From Micractinium sp. NFX-FRZ (lineage: Eukaryota; Chlorophyta; Trebouxiophyceae; Chlorellales; Chlorellaceae), in the NCBI GenBank assembly GCA_029339195.1, contig JAPTJF010000426.1, positions 1 to 54,388 of the forward strand: a DNA stretch of 54,388 nt, written 5' to 3'. Shown one piece after another: positions 31,580 through 44,200 of this stretch (positions are counted from its first letter, which is position 1; every line of letters starts with the position of its first letter). A program made the translations under genes and the position numbers. The notes beneath the pieces are model-generated. The model saw only the letters and a program-made list of their open reading frames with translations, searched no databases and had not been told where the DNA came from.

Positions 31580-34500
31580 ATGCTCGCAACCTCGCCGCCT
31601 CCTGCCCCTGTTTACAGGACGACACCTGCAGCAGCCGCAGGCAGCGACGCCGCTCGCCACGGGTATCCGCGCCTCGGCCCGCTGCGCAGCGCCGCGCTCG
31701 CTGCCTGCACCGTCGCCCTGCATGCAGTCAGCGCGCTGTGCCAGTCTGACTTCTGGCTAGACGCCCTCCTAATCGCCATTTTCTTGAGCAATGATAGCAG
31801 CTGGGACAGGCTTGGGGAGTCCGGCGGCAGCGTCACATCAGGCAGCGGCACAGTGGGCAGCAGCGGGACGAGCAGGGACTGGCGGGCCAGGCTGGCACTT
31901 GCGTCTGTCGCGCGGGCCATCATCCCTGAAGCCAATGCCACCACCGCCCAGTTTTTCCTCGGTGCGTGGTTCGGTTTGCAAGCATTGACTCGCCTTGCCA
32001 GCACATGTGTGGTGGTGTGTTCGTGCACGAGTGTGTGCATCTGTGCATGTGGCCTTGAGTTGAGGTTGTGGGCAGATCCAGCGTCAGCTGCCGTGAGTGA
32101 GTGCGGCTATCATGTGCAGGCAACGGCCTCCGCCCTGTGCTGTGCCATGCAGTCCTGCGCCCAGCAACCCCCCCCCCCCCCCCCGGCATCCCGTGCGTGC
32201 AGGCTGTCTCGACCTGTGCTCGCTCTGCGCCCGGCTGCTGCTGCCGCCACGTTGGCAGACTGTCGGCGCCTCTGCGCTCGCTTTCGCTGTCGTGACCCTG
32301 TACCTCTGCCTCGGCGTCCTCTCCGAGGACCAAGCGCAGCCCCAGGGGCCACAAGCAACGCCAGCGCAGCGCCAGCGGGAGACGGGCCGCAGCACTGGCA
32401 GCGCAGCGGATGGCAGTCAGGGCGGGGCTGCTCGCGTGCTCTTCTCCCTCTGCTACTGGGTGCCGACAGCCCGGGCAGCGGCCCCCCTGTGTTCCTTCTC
32501 CCTCCGGTGCCTCAAGGCGGCCTGGCGCTGTGTCACCTTCAGGCGTGCCCGCACCGTCGGCCCCTGGCCGCTGCTGCCGGCGCTGCTCACCGCGGCATCG
32601 TTGGAGCGGTGGGCATGGCAGGCTGTTGCCGACTCCCTGGTGCTACATCAAGGATGGGCAGAGCTACCAGAGCTGCGTGCCCGCCTGCCACTCGAGGAGG
32701 CGGGCTGCTGGCCGCTGGAGCTCTTGCGCCGCGGCCTGCAGCTGGCGGTGATACAGGTGGGGGGCTGTTTGTGAGGTGATGGGGCTGCCATGAAGGTGCA
32801 GGTACTTTGGTATTGCTCCTCTACCTCTGGACGAAGGTCAGGGAGCGAGCACGTGCACCGCTTCCCGCCGCTGGCGGACTTGCAGTTTGGGTGGGGTGGA
32901 ATGCGGCAGCTGGAGGGATCAAGGGATGGGAAAGGATCATGCCGGGCCGGGCAGAGCCTGCCCTGTGCATCGCCGCTTGACAGGTTGCCTCGTGAGGCGG
33001 GTGGGCGCGATCTCACGTTGTGCTGCCAGCAGCGCCGCTCTCGGAGCCCTGCCGCCATCTCCGCCCACTCCCGCCCCCCTGGCCTCACCCTCGGCGCCTG
33101 CTGCAGCTGTCGGACCAGACGCCTGCCGCCGTGCTGGGCGGCCCGCCCTTCCCGCTGCCCTTTAGCATGCGCCTTGTGAAGGTCGCCAGGGAGGTGGCGC
33201 ACGAGGAGAGCGAGGACTCCGTCATTGCGGACGCTCAGAATTCGCTGTCTCACAATACAGTCAATTGGCTGCTCGATGGATGCTTCCTCTGCATCGGTGA
33301 GTGGCCCTCCTTGGATTGCTGGCCCGCCTTTGGAGCGGCTGAACAAAGTGCGCCATTAGAGTGACGGAACAAAGTGCTCCTCTGCGTCGCACCCTTGAGC
33401 AACTGCAGTGCCTTCCAATGCTTTGCTGAGTCCCCTACCGGTTGCAAGCCATGGGTTGCGGCTCCACTCTTCCCACTGGCTCCTGCTCTGTGCATGTGAG
33501 CGCAACGTGCTGCTGCTCAGCGTCTGTCACTGGCATGGCCCTCTATAGGATGCTGGACTGCCCGACTCCTGGGGCCAGCCCATCCATCTAGGTCTGGTCG
33601 CCCTTGCAACCCCACGCTATGATTTGACGCCTCCCCGCTTGGCTTCCTTTCCACACCTGTGGGCATGCAGTGGTAGTGTACCTGCTCCTGTTGTGCATCC
33701 TTCTCCTGCTGCGGGCAATCATGAAGTCGGTCGCCCAAACCGCAGACCGACTCTACAGCCCAGCAGGCAGGGCGGCGGCAGGCGGCCAGCCAGGTAGAGC
33801 GGCAGCATTTCGCCGCGCAGGCGCAGCGGCAGCATTCCGCCGTGCACGCGCAGCGGCGGCATCCCGGCCGACAGGCACCACTGCAGCATTCAGCGCTGGC
33901 GCACACGCACAGCCCAGTGCACAGCCGGCTGCTCTGGGCGGTACGGCCGGCAGTTTGGGCGGCATGGGCGGCGCAGGCGCGGCAGCGGCACCGTTGGTCT
34001 TCTCGGCAGCTGGGCTAGGCGAGCAGGGAGCAGTGCAGCGGGCCCATGGCAGCAGGCAGCGGCACCGCCAGCCACCCGGGCACCATGAGCAACCGCAGCC
34101 TGACATCCCTGGTACCGCGGCACTAGTACCCGGCCCGGCAGGCCGTCCCACACGTGCACGTGCAGCTGCGGCCGCAGCAGGCCTGGCTGCCGCACCTGGT
34201 GCTGCCAGGCCGGCACAGCAGCTCGGCACGGCGGCTGCGCGCGTGGGCTCGTTACCACCTGTGCAGCCGCAGCCACAGCAGCACGCGACTGGCCAGCCAA
34301 CCGGGACAGCGGTACCATCTGTACCAGCGCAGCAAGTCGTACCTGCAGCACCAGCTGCACCTGCCCAGCCAGAGCCAGCCATGAATGCAGCACCGGCAGA
34401 GCCTGCAGTACCGGCTGCACCTGCAGTACCAGCGGCGCCTGCCCTCCCAGGAGGGCCAGCCGTGAAGCAGTGCGCGGCGTGCGGGGCGCTGAGGGGCGAA

Positions 34501-34647
34501 GGCGACCGGAGGTTGCGCAAATGCAGCGGCTGCATGGCTGTGCGTTACTGCTCGGCGGCGTGCGCCAAGCAGCACTGGGCGGCGCATAAGCCGCTGTGCA
34601 AGCAGATGCAGCAGCAGCGCCGGGAGCAGCAGCAGCTGCAGCAGTAG
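31580..34647 (+). CDS. Membrane protein with C-terminal MYND zinc finger
   Basis: Four exons: 31580-31961, 32203-32756, 33107-33296, 33671-34647, giving 700 residues. The chosen start MLATSPPPAPVYRTT is the first ATG in a frame that opens exon 1; an earlier ATG at 31350 does not splice in phase. Several hydrophobic segments occur: about residues 30-60, a segment around VGASALAFAVVTLYLCLGVL in exon 2, and VVVYLLLLCILLLL at about 376-390. A long Ala/Gln/Pro-rich low-complexity stretch follows, then a MYND finger at 643-685: CxxC, KCSGC, RYCSAAC, HxxxC spacing as in the family. MYND fingers bind proline-rich peptides, and the protein ends in a polyglutamine tail. Membrane-anchored MYND proteins are unusual. 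Function unknown. Confidence 0.82.
33375..33393 (+). repeat. Echo of MYND-gene exon 3 end
   Basis: The exon end TGCTTCCTCTGCATCG at 33281-33296 recurs as TGCTCCTCTGCGTCG about 95 bases into the intron, without a donor. A GAACAAAGTGC repeat (33341 and 33367) lies beside it. Confidence 0.6.
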
Positions 34648-35213
34648 CAGGGGGGGTAACGGTCGGTAACGTTCTAGGCCCCTTGTCGCCGTTATATGCG
34701 CACACCACCTTTGGGATCCAGCACTTGTGCTGTTGCATTTGCACATGCACACCTGTCGGCACCGGATTCCCTGTGCAAGCTGTAGCCCAATTCGAGGGTT
34801 TACTGTTACACAAAGATTTGGGTGAGTCATGTACAGGTCAAAAGGAGGGGGGGGTGCGGTGTGCCGGGGTCATGCTGCAACTGGTACGGGACAGGCGGGA
34901 GGAGAAAGAGGGAAAGAGGGGCGGCAGCACCAGGCAGGGGTGAATGCGCCAGCTGCCACGTTGCTGCCACACAGGCGACCCAAGCATGCAGCCTGCACGC
35001 CGCGCCTGTCCTGAACAATCTGGGCCAAAGCTCAGGGGAACACGAGTCGCTCTCCCTGGCGTCACAAGGGCTGCCGCTGAGTTGGTGCCTGTTGCCCTTC
35101 CTAGACATAGAGCTACCACCACGTTGGGTCCCCGCTACCACTGCCAGGCCAGTGCCAGGTCAGCCAGCACCAGTGCCAGGTCAGCAGCGGTACGGTGGCC
35201 GCTTGCGGCGCTA
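34648..35213. other. Convergent intergenic region
   Basis: This holds the 3' UTRs of the MYND gene and VPS35. Near 35135-35190 there is a short CAGTGCCAGGTCAGC repeat. No gene seen. Confidence 0.6.
34806..34810 (-). terminator. TGTAA poly(A) signal, VPS35
   Basis: The minus-strand TGTAA lies about 400 bases downstream of the VPS35 stop at 35214-35216. Confidence 0.45.
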
Positions 35214-38200
35214 CTAGACCTGCAGCGCGTCGTACTTGGCTGCCGTCTCTCCCCCCTTGCCCTTCTGGTGCTTGATGTGGCCCAGGGTGTTGGAGTAGAA
35301 GGCCTGCCGGGGGCGAGGGGGGCAGAGGGAGTGGTGAGTGACAGAGGAACAGTGGTGGGGGATGACAGGACAGAGGCCCAACCGCCTGCCTGCGTCACCG
35401 GCAAGGGGGGCATGAAGCGCGCCACCCCTGACCCACCCCACCCACTCCTCCTCGCACCACTCACCCCACCCCAGGCAGTGCACCCCATACAACCCGCGCT
35501 AGGCAGCCCTACCCCATACAACCCGCGCTAGGCAGCCCTACCCCGGCCCCCACCTGCAGCTGCTCGTCCTCCTTGCACCCCTCTGCCGCCATCTCGTTGG
35601 CAACCAGCTCCAGCAGGCTCTGCGGGTGGCAGGATGATAGGGGCATGCATGAGGTTACTGTGAGGTAAGGATATGAAAGAAGTGGCTACGTTTCATATGC
35701 AACAGTGAAGTGGGGCATTCAAGCTTCACACGCACCCCACGCCCCACCATCAGCAACACTTATCCTGCCAATCAACACCCGGCCCCACCTGCAGCACGGC
35801 GGCGGTGATGAGCTGGCAGCCGTGGTCGAAGAAATACAGGTAGTGGTTTAAGATCTCCACAAACAGCGATCCAGGGGAGGCAGCCAGCATGGGGGCCCCG
35901 GCGGCGGCGGCCTCGGCAGCGGCGGGCGGCAGCGCGCGGGGCCGCGGCTTGGCCGCTACCGCCAGCTGCGGAGGGGGAGGAGGGGTGGCAGGGAGGCCAT
36001 GGCAGGGTGAGGGGAAAGGGTGGGGTGGGGTCGAGAGAGGCGTGGGGAGCGGGCGGGGGGCAGGATGGGAGCAATGCGCACTGACCCCTGCGTGGCCTGA
36101 GGAGGGGTGGGATGCAGCGCTTGGGCTGCACAGCTGCACCGGGCGCCTCACCTGCAACAGACCTCCGCCACCTCCCCCTGGCCCACCAGCAAACACATCC
36201 GTCCCCCCACCCCCCCACCCCCCCACCCCTCCAGATCCCCTGCAAAGCAAGCCCACCTGCTGCTGCGCCGCGTTTGCAATTTTGAGGGCGCGCTTCAGGC
36301 AGGACAGCACCCCCTGCTCGTCCTGCACCGCCTGCTTGCCCTGCACGGGATGTTGGCCGAGCGGTGAAGTGCCAGGGATGTCAGGCCGCAAGGTGTGGGC
36401 AGGTGGCGGGTATGGAACGCAGCGCAGCGCAGGCAGGTGGCAAGTGGGCATGAGCGTGGCGCTGACACACTTGCCAGGGCAGGGCATGTGAGCAGGGCAG
36501 CGTAGCGGCATCGGCTCGTGCCACAGCACAGCCACATCTGCAGCATTGTGCCTCCGCCGCTGGCTGCCAGTGCAGGTGCGGGCTGCCAGGCACGCAGGCA
36601 CGCACACATACGCTGCATGTGCCACATCAGCGCTGCCACATCAGCAGCAGCGTACCTCTGCCGCCGGCTGCCAGTACAGGTGGCTGGCCGACATCACCGC
36701 CTGGCACTGGTCCGTCCTCTTGAGCAGCTTGGAGCAGTAGCCGGAGGCCTTGTGCGCCAGGGCGGCCCGCTCCTCGGGGGCAAAGACATAACACCTGCAC
36801 ACAGCGCACAGTTTTTGGGCGCATTGTTTCTGCTCATGCTGGCGCGTGCCTGGCGTATCTTCTTGCAAACAAAGCATCACAAGCCAGTCCTGCCTGGTCA
36901 CTCCTCCCTCGGCAGCCTACTTGGGGAGCAGGCAGCACAGGGCTTGGTGGGCCAGCACCGCCCGTTCTATAAAAAAAAAACTAAATTTGAACACAAGGCG
37001 CCCCGGGGGTGTGTCTCACCTGTTGAGCGTGCCCATAATGCTCTGCAGCGCGCGCACCTCCTGCCGGCTGTCGGGGATGCTCTCCTCGTACAGAAGGAAG
37101 GCCTGCGGGAGGGGGGCGGGGCGGAAAGTAGATGTGTGTCAACACCAAACACATAGCTTTCAGAGGGTGCCGGACAGGCCCTCCTTGTATGGCCAGAAGG
37201 AAGGCCTGTGCATGTCAAGTTCTATCAAAAAAAAAAGAACAGAAGGAGAGGGGCGGATCAGCGCCTGCTGAGATGCCCACGCATGAATCGTGCCATTCAA
37301 TCCCCCCTGCCAGGGCCCCTCTCTCTTCCCCTCCCTCCCTACACTGCAATGCTCAAGCCGCTTGCCTGCTCAAAGAACTCGTAGGCAGTCACATCCAGGC
37401 CCGCCTCCTCTGCACAGCATGGCACAGCACAGCATGGCACAGCATGGAACCAAAGCATGGCAGTCACAGCGCAGCAAGCTGGTGAGCTGGGCACCGCCTG
37501 TCCAGGCAGGCCCTCTTGGGCGCCCTCCACAAAGCAGCCGCGTGCTTTGCCTCCTGCATGAGCAACACAACCCCTCCCCAGGCCAACGCAGGCACGCACC
37601 TGATGCCGAGTGCGCGCAAGTGAGGAACAGCTGCAGCGCCAGCTCAGCGGCAGGCACGGCGGCCAGCTCCGAGGCGGTGTGGTGCAGGAACTGGTACCAC
37701 CGGGGGGTGCCCACCTGCGGCGGCAAGCAAAGCACAGATCAGAGCACAGCGTGCAGGCATGGGGCGGGGTGGTGCACAAACAGGGGTCAGCAGGCGGTGC
37801 TGACCTACGGTGGCACAGCAGGCGCAGCAGGCGCAGCAGGCAGATGAGGCATGACGAGTTAGTGCTGTTATGCAAAAGGCAGTGCTGCACGAGCCCCTCC
37901 CAACAGCTAATGGCAGGGTTTCAGGGTTTAGGGTTTAGGGTAAAAACCAAAAAACCCTAACCCGATAGGGAGCTATGCTGTGAGGGGTGGCGTGCCTGCC
38001 TGCTGCCTGCTTGCCTGCGGTGGGCTGCCCGCCTTCTCTGCCGCCGCCACTTGCCGCACCGTCTCCAGGGCACAGAAGGCCAGGGGCAGCAGCGTGTGCC
38101 GCATGCGCTGCGGCCCTCCAGAGAGGAAGTGGCGCTGCAAGGAGGGGAGGGAGCAGGCGGGGCAGGGCAGGGCGAGGGGCGGTGGGGAGGGGCGGGGAGA

Positions 38201-41200
38201 GCAGTGCAGGCTGGGCGGGCAGAGACTGGCATGTGCTGGGCTGCGCTGCGGCCGGAACAAAAAAGACAGACAGCACTGCTGCAGAGCGGCGCGGCGCAAA
38301 TTGGCTGCACAAAACATCCTTACCAGAGCGTCGGCATGCATGGGGGTGCAGTAGAGGCTGCACTGGCTTTGCCCAACCCCGCCCCCAACCCACCACGACA
38401 ACTGCGCCGCCTCACGAGCGCACAACGCTCGTCTCTGTCCCCTCCCGCAACCTATATCCACACTCTCCCACTGCCCAACGCATCACACCAGGACACACTA
38501 AAACATGTGCCCACCTGCGCCGCCTCCAGCATCGCAAACTGCTCGTCGCAGTCCCCTCCCGCCGCCCGCAGCAGGTGCACCAGCCGCGCCAGCAGGGCCT
38601 GGTCCTCGGCAATGTCCTGCAGGGGGGGGGGACACAAGCGAGGGGTTCAAGCCTTCATTACGTGATACCTTTGCAAGAGCTGAAGTGCACGCGCAGCACC
38701 TGCCTGGCTGGGCCCTCGGCAGCGCCCTTCCGGTAAGGAGAAACGTCGAATCCATTGCAGGCAACCAATGCCTGATGAGCACTGAAAAGCAGCATGTGCG
38801 CCTCACCTCCTCATCCAGCACGTCTGCCAGCCCCTCCATGTCTCGCACCAGCGGGGCGATGAAGCTGCGGGGGCGTGAGACAGCAGGGGGGCGGTGAGGG
38901 TTGTCATCTCTGGCCAGACGTGTGCACCCTGACCTGATTGTTGCCTCTAGCCGATGGATCCATGACACCCTACCCCACCAGCACACTGAAATGCCTACCC
39001 CTGCCCCACCAAAGACACTGACACGCCTACTCCTACCCCACCGAAGCACACTGACATGCCTGCCGCCTACCCCACCAGGTGACACCCAACCCAAGCGGAG
39101 CACACTGTCACGCCTAGGCTTCATCCAGGTCCTCCCAGCCCACACCAACCTACCACCACCAGCACCCGTCCCCATCATCCACGCCATCACCACCAGCCAT
39201 CCCTTCGATGAAGAAGCCTCGACCCCGCCCCACCTGAACAGCATCTCCACCTGCTCCACCCCCGACACCTGGGTGCCGCTCCTGAGCAGCGTCTGCGGGT
39301 GGGGAGGAGGGAAGGAGGAATAAGCGATGCAGGAGAGGGAGCGGGGAGGGGAGGGCATGGGGGCGGGGCAGCGCATTTCCCGGTCACCCACTGGCGCACA
39401 CATGCACTACAACAGCCTCCACCCCCTACCCCCCCACCCCGCCCTTCAGCACCTCAACTCTGCTGCCCACTCCGCTTTTTGCACCCACCGCATGCGCTGC
39501 CAAATAAGTGTGGCAAATGGTATTATGCAAGCAGGCTGGCTGGCCGCCCCCTGCCCACCTGCACTATTTTGGTGGCCATCTCCCGCTTCATGCGCGGCTG
39601 CAGCAGCTCCATCACGCTGGGGTAGTGGGACAGGCCCAGCACTGCAGTGTTGCAGGTGTGGTCAGAGGTGTCAGGATAGCAGGGTGGGGGGCGTGGGACA
39701 GGCCCGGCACTGCAGTGTTACATGTGTAATAGGGGTGTTATAGCAGCAGGGTGCGGGGAGTGGGACAAAATCAGAGCACACGTGTGGGGCGAAAGGCGCA
39801 ATGAGGCGAGGTTACGTGACGCTGGGCGGTGGGCTGGGTCTCAGCCGCATCTCACGCTGGGACCCCGCCCACCCACCCACCCACCCACCAGCTGTCAGTG
39901 TCCGGGCGGTACAGGCAGGCTACCATGCTGATGTGCACACCTCTAAAATAAACATGGCTCATCAACGGGTGTGCACAGCAGCATGATGGACTTCCTGTAC
40001 AACCGAACACACTGACAGCTGCTGGGTGATCAGCATGGCTGGTGCACAGCAGCATCCCCACCTAGCTCTACTATCCGAGCCCTTGACCTCTGCCGGCGGC
40101 GGCGTCGGCTCCGGAAGAGGTCAGTGCAGTGTCGTTGGCAGGGGCGCCATGCCTCATGCCTGGCCCCACCCAGCCCTTGACCTCTGCCGGCGGCGGCGTC
40201 GGCTCCGGAAGAGATTAGTGCCATGCCTCATGCCGGGCCCCACCCAGCCAAACACACTGACAGCTGGGGGTAATTGAAACAACAAGGGGCACCCACCGGT
40301 GACTGCATCGTACTTGTCCAGCGGCGTGCACAGCAGAGCCACCACCTGCTTCTCCGCCTTGCTGTCGCTGATGGGGCCGCGGCGCTGCAGTGCCTGCGGG
40401 AAAGAAGCCAGCACAGCAGGGGGGCGAAACAAGAGCAAGGGAAGGCGTTAAGAGGCCAGCAGCACCTGCGGAAGCAACAGCGAACAAGAGGCGGGCGGGC
40501 AGGCAGGCGGTGGCAGAGGGGCGAGCGCTGCAGGGCGGATGGCGGCGCTGCAGGGCGCGCAGGCAACAGCACAGCAAGCAAACGTAACAGGGTGGGAGGA
40601 TGGAGAGCCACAGATGCCAGCGGGAGGAGGCGGGCGGGTGGAGCAGCAGTGCTGCGGGTGTGAGGGGCGTGCATTCCAGTGTGCTCTGAGCCCCGCCCTC
40701 TTGCACACGCTATGATATGATTCAGTCCACCCTGCCCTGCCTTACGTGGTAGCAGGTCTGCAGCACCCGGTCCACGTAATCAAGGTTGTCGGGATAGACT
40801 GCAGGGCACAAGCGGGGACGGGTGGTGTTGATGGGGGTAATAGTGAAGGCAAGGGGAGGAGGACATGCGGGTGAGCAGCCCTGCCTCATAAGGAGGGATG
40901 GACAAAGGAGAGGCGAAGCGGGGAGGGGGCCCCGTGCGGAACAGCATGCGCCGCACTGCACAGCAACACCCCCACCCCCCCTCACAGGAACCAACACCTT
41001 GCACCCCACCCTACCTGCGCCTGCTGTCCCCAGCAGCACGCCAAACATGGCCGCAATTCACATGAGCTGAACCAAGAGGGACCACGCAATAAACGAACGC
41101 ACCAAGCCGACCGACCTGTGCCTGCAAAGCCCAGCAGCGCGCTGTACATGGACGCCACGTCAGCGCCCGGCATGTCGGGGTGCTGCTCCACCACCTGCAC

Positions 41201-44200
41201 ACACACACACACACCGCCCCACATTCCGATGGGGAGAAGGACAGGAGGGAGCGGGTGTCGTTGTCAGTGGTGGGGTGGCATGAGGAAACTGTTCCATGCT
41301 CCAAGCGTTTCTCCGCGCGCCACTCCGCTCCCGCCCAACCACCCAGCCGAGCTGCATGTGCCCTGCAGGCCATCATTTGGCAAACCCCACCTTGAGTGCC
41401 ACCCCGCTCATCTGGCCGAAAGCGTCCACCCCGCTCATCTGCTGCACCACGTTGCGGTCGGTGGCAGCGTAGCTGCACAGCGTGTGCGGGGGTGGGCATG
41501 GGTTTTTGGGGTCAGGGGTAGATGGCGGCAGCGGAATGAAGAGGGGCGGGGGCAGGGCACTGTCCCGAGGGAAGTGAGAGTCGCCAACCGTGGCAGCGTA
41601 GGCAGTGCAGAGAAAACGGGGCAGCAGAGGCAGGTTGCAGGCAGAGCGAGGACGGAGCAAGGGGAAACGGCAGAGCTGCTGCTGCTCACTTGGCCAGGCC
41701 AGGCTGCCCATGAGCAGGCTCACACCAAAACGCGTGTGCCCTCCCTCCACCCAACACACAGAATACGTCCTCCTCCCCCTTACCTACATTTGTTGTACTG
41801 GCAACCACTGGTGATCACCTGGCCAGCCTGTGACAGGGTTTGAGCCCTGACTACCTCCACAAACAACACACACACACACACATATAAAAGACACGTTTGC
41901 TGTCCCACTCACTTGGCCAGTCGGTCCAGCAGGAGAGAGAGGACGGTGTGCACCCGCACCCCTGGCTGCAGCAGCGGCAGCGCGCCCAGCAGCGACTGCA
42001 GCGTGCCCAGGTGGAAGTCGTCTGCAGCCAAGGGGGAGAGGGCAAGCGAGGGGAAAGGGCTGGGGGACTTATAATTTTTTGGGACCAAAATAACAGGAGG
42101 AGTGCCCAGGTGGAGGTCGTTTGGCGGGGGCAGACAGGGGAGGGCAAGAGAGGTGGGGGTGGGGAGGTGGCTGCCCCAACACAGCACAGCATGTGGTAGG
42201 CACACGCGCCGGGCACAAAGCCAGCAGCTGCCTAATTATTTACAGACACACATGAATGCACTGCGCCACCTGGGAAGGCCACGACGACGCACTGCATGGG
42301 CGGTGCCACCTCATCAGCCTCCCATCACACAGGCACAGGTGAACCTGTCCTCCCAGACATGACACGAGCAGGCAGCAGTAGGCCGCACCTGGGAAGACCA
42401 TGATGACGCACTGCATGAGGTACTGCTGGGCGATGTCGTCCCGGCAGCTCACCACCTGCTCCAGCACGCTGCAGGGCGGGGGGAGGAGTGGGTGCAAGAG
42501 TGGGTGTGTGTTTCAGTATTTTTTATCATCTCATTATTCTTCTTTTCCTAACAACGTAAGTTGCATATGTGGCTAAGTGAGACAGCTCATCACCTGCTCC
42601 AGCACGCTGCAGGCGAGAGTGGTTGCAGGAAGGGAGGAAGGGAAGTGCAGGGAGAGCAAGTAAGGGTGTACTAGGGGGAAGCAGGGAGGGCGATGGCAGA
42701 CCCATGCTGCCCCACCACGGGCACCCCACCACCCTGTACTGCCCGCCCGGAAGCTCACCGCGGCAGTACGACATCCCTGTACAGCTGGAAGGTGAGGCCA
42801 TCCAGCTGGGAGAGGTAGGTGAGGTTCTTGCCCACTGCACAGGGGGGGAGAGGGGTGCGCACGCCACGCCCAGTTTGCTAGCTGCTCAGCCGCGGGGGTA
42901 GCAGCCGCACGCACGGCACGGCACGGCAAGCGGAGCGACCGGCAGCCTAGGCAGCAAGTTCGCAGGGGCGGGCAGCAGCGGTCATCAGCTGCCTGCCCCT
43001 TCCAGCCCCGCCTGTCGTGTAGGCTGCCGCTGCCAACCACACAACTCCGCCCCACCCCGCCGCGCGTCGTAACACATACGCCCAGCCACCTCGGCCCGCT
43101 GTCCCCTCCTGCCTCACCCAGGTCCGCCAGCTGCTGCCGCTGCCGCTCCCTCTTCTCCCGGTCCCGCGCTGAACCCTGCAGGGTGGCCAGGCAAGCAAAG
43201 GCAGGGTGGGTGAGGTTTGAGGTCAGAGCGGGCACATAACTGGAAACACCCGGGGGGGGGGTGCAGGGGGTGCACAGCTGACTAAGTTGCCTCCTGTGTG
43301 CATTGGCTCACGTGCAGCCTGATGACACCCCGCCCAAGCACACCACAACCACACATACACACAAGAAAAATGCGTTATAGCCGAGCACAGCCGTGCGCAG
43401 CCCGGCCCCCCCGCAGCTGGCCCTTGCCCTTTAGTCTCCCTGCTGGCGCCCGCTGGCCCCAGCCCAGCAGCCCCACTTGGGTGCTGCATGCACACCCACA
43501 ATTGATACCAGCCCTGTGCGTCCCCCTAGCGCAAGGCCAGCACGCCAGCTCAGCATGCCAGGCCAGCCTGTCAGCCGCCGCCTCACCTGGTGCTGCATCC
43601 GCACCCACAGCTTGTTCATTTCTGTAAAGTTGACCAGCAGGAACTCGCAGGCGTCCACCACGTCGCCCCCATCTGCACAGTATTCAAGCGCAAGTGAAAA
43701 TGAAAAGATGAACAGGTTGGGGCGAGGTGCACAAGACGGACCTGCCGGAACTTGCAGGCGTCCGCCACGTCGCCCCCAACTGACGGGACGTGATACCAAG
43801 AGCACAGGCACGCACGGGGCTGTGGAGACCAGCAGTGCGAGGCTGGGTTCACCCAGCAGGAACACCTCTCCTCCCATCCTCACGTCCCAAGTCGACATGG
43901 GGGCCCCTCTCCACTCACCCTCTCCTTCAAACTGGGACCCCGTGTCTGGCAGCAGCCCCCGCATGACCTGCACGCACACGCGCATATCGGCAATACTCGT
44001 GCGTATGTTGCATGCGTGGGCAGAATGCAGGACAGCGGGCGGGCTGCCGGCAAGCACAGAAAGCATGCGGCTCCTGCCAGTAATGCGGGCTGCTGCCACG
44101 TGTTTCGCCCGCGGGTGTGAGAGCATCCGCCTTGCTGCTTCAACGACCATGCCGCCCGCATTTTGCACCCACCCCCATGTCAACCTGCACGAGGCGGGCC

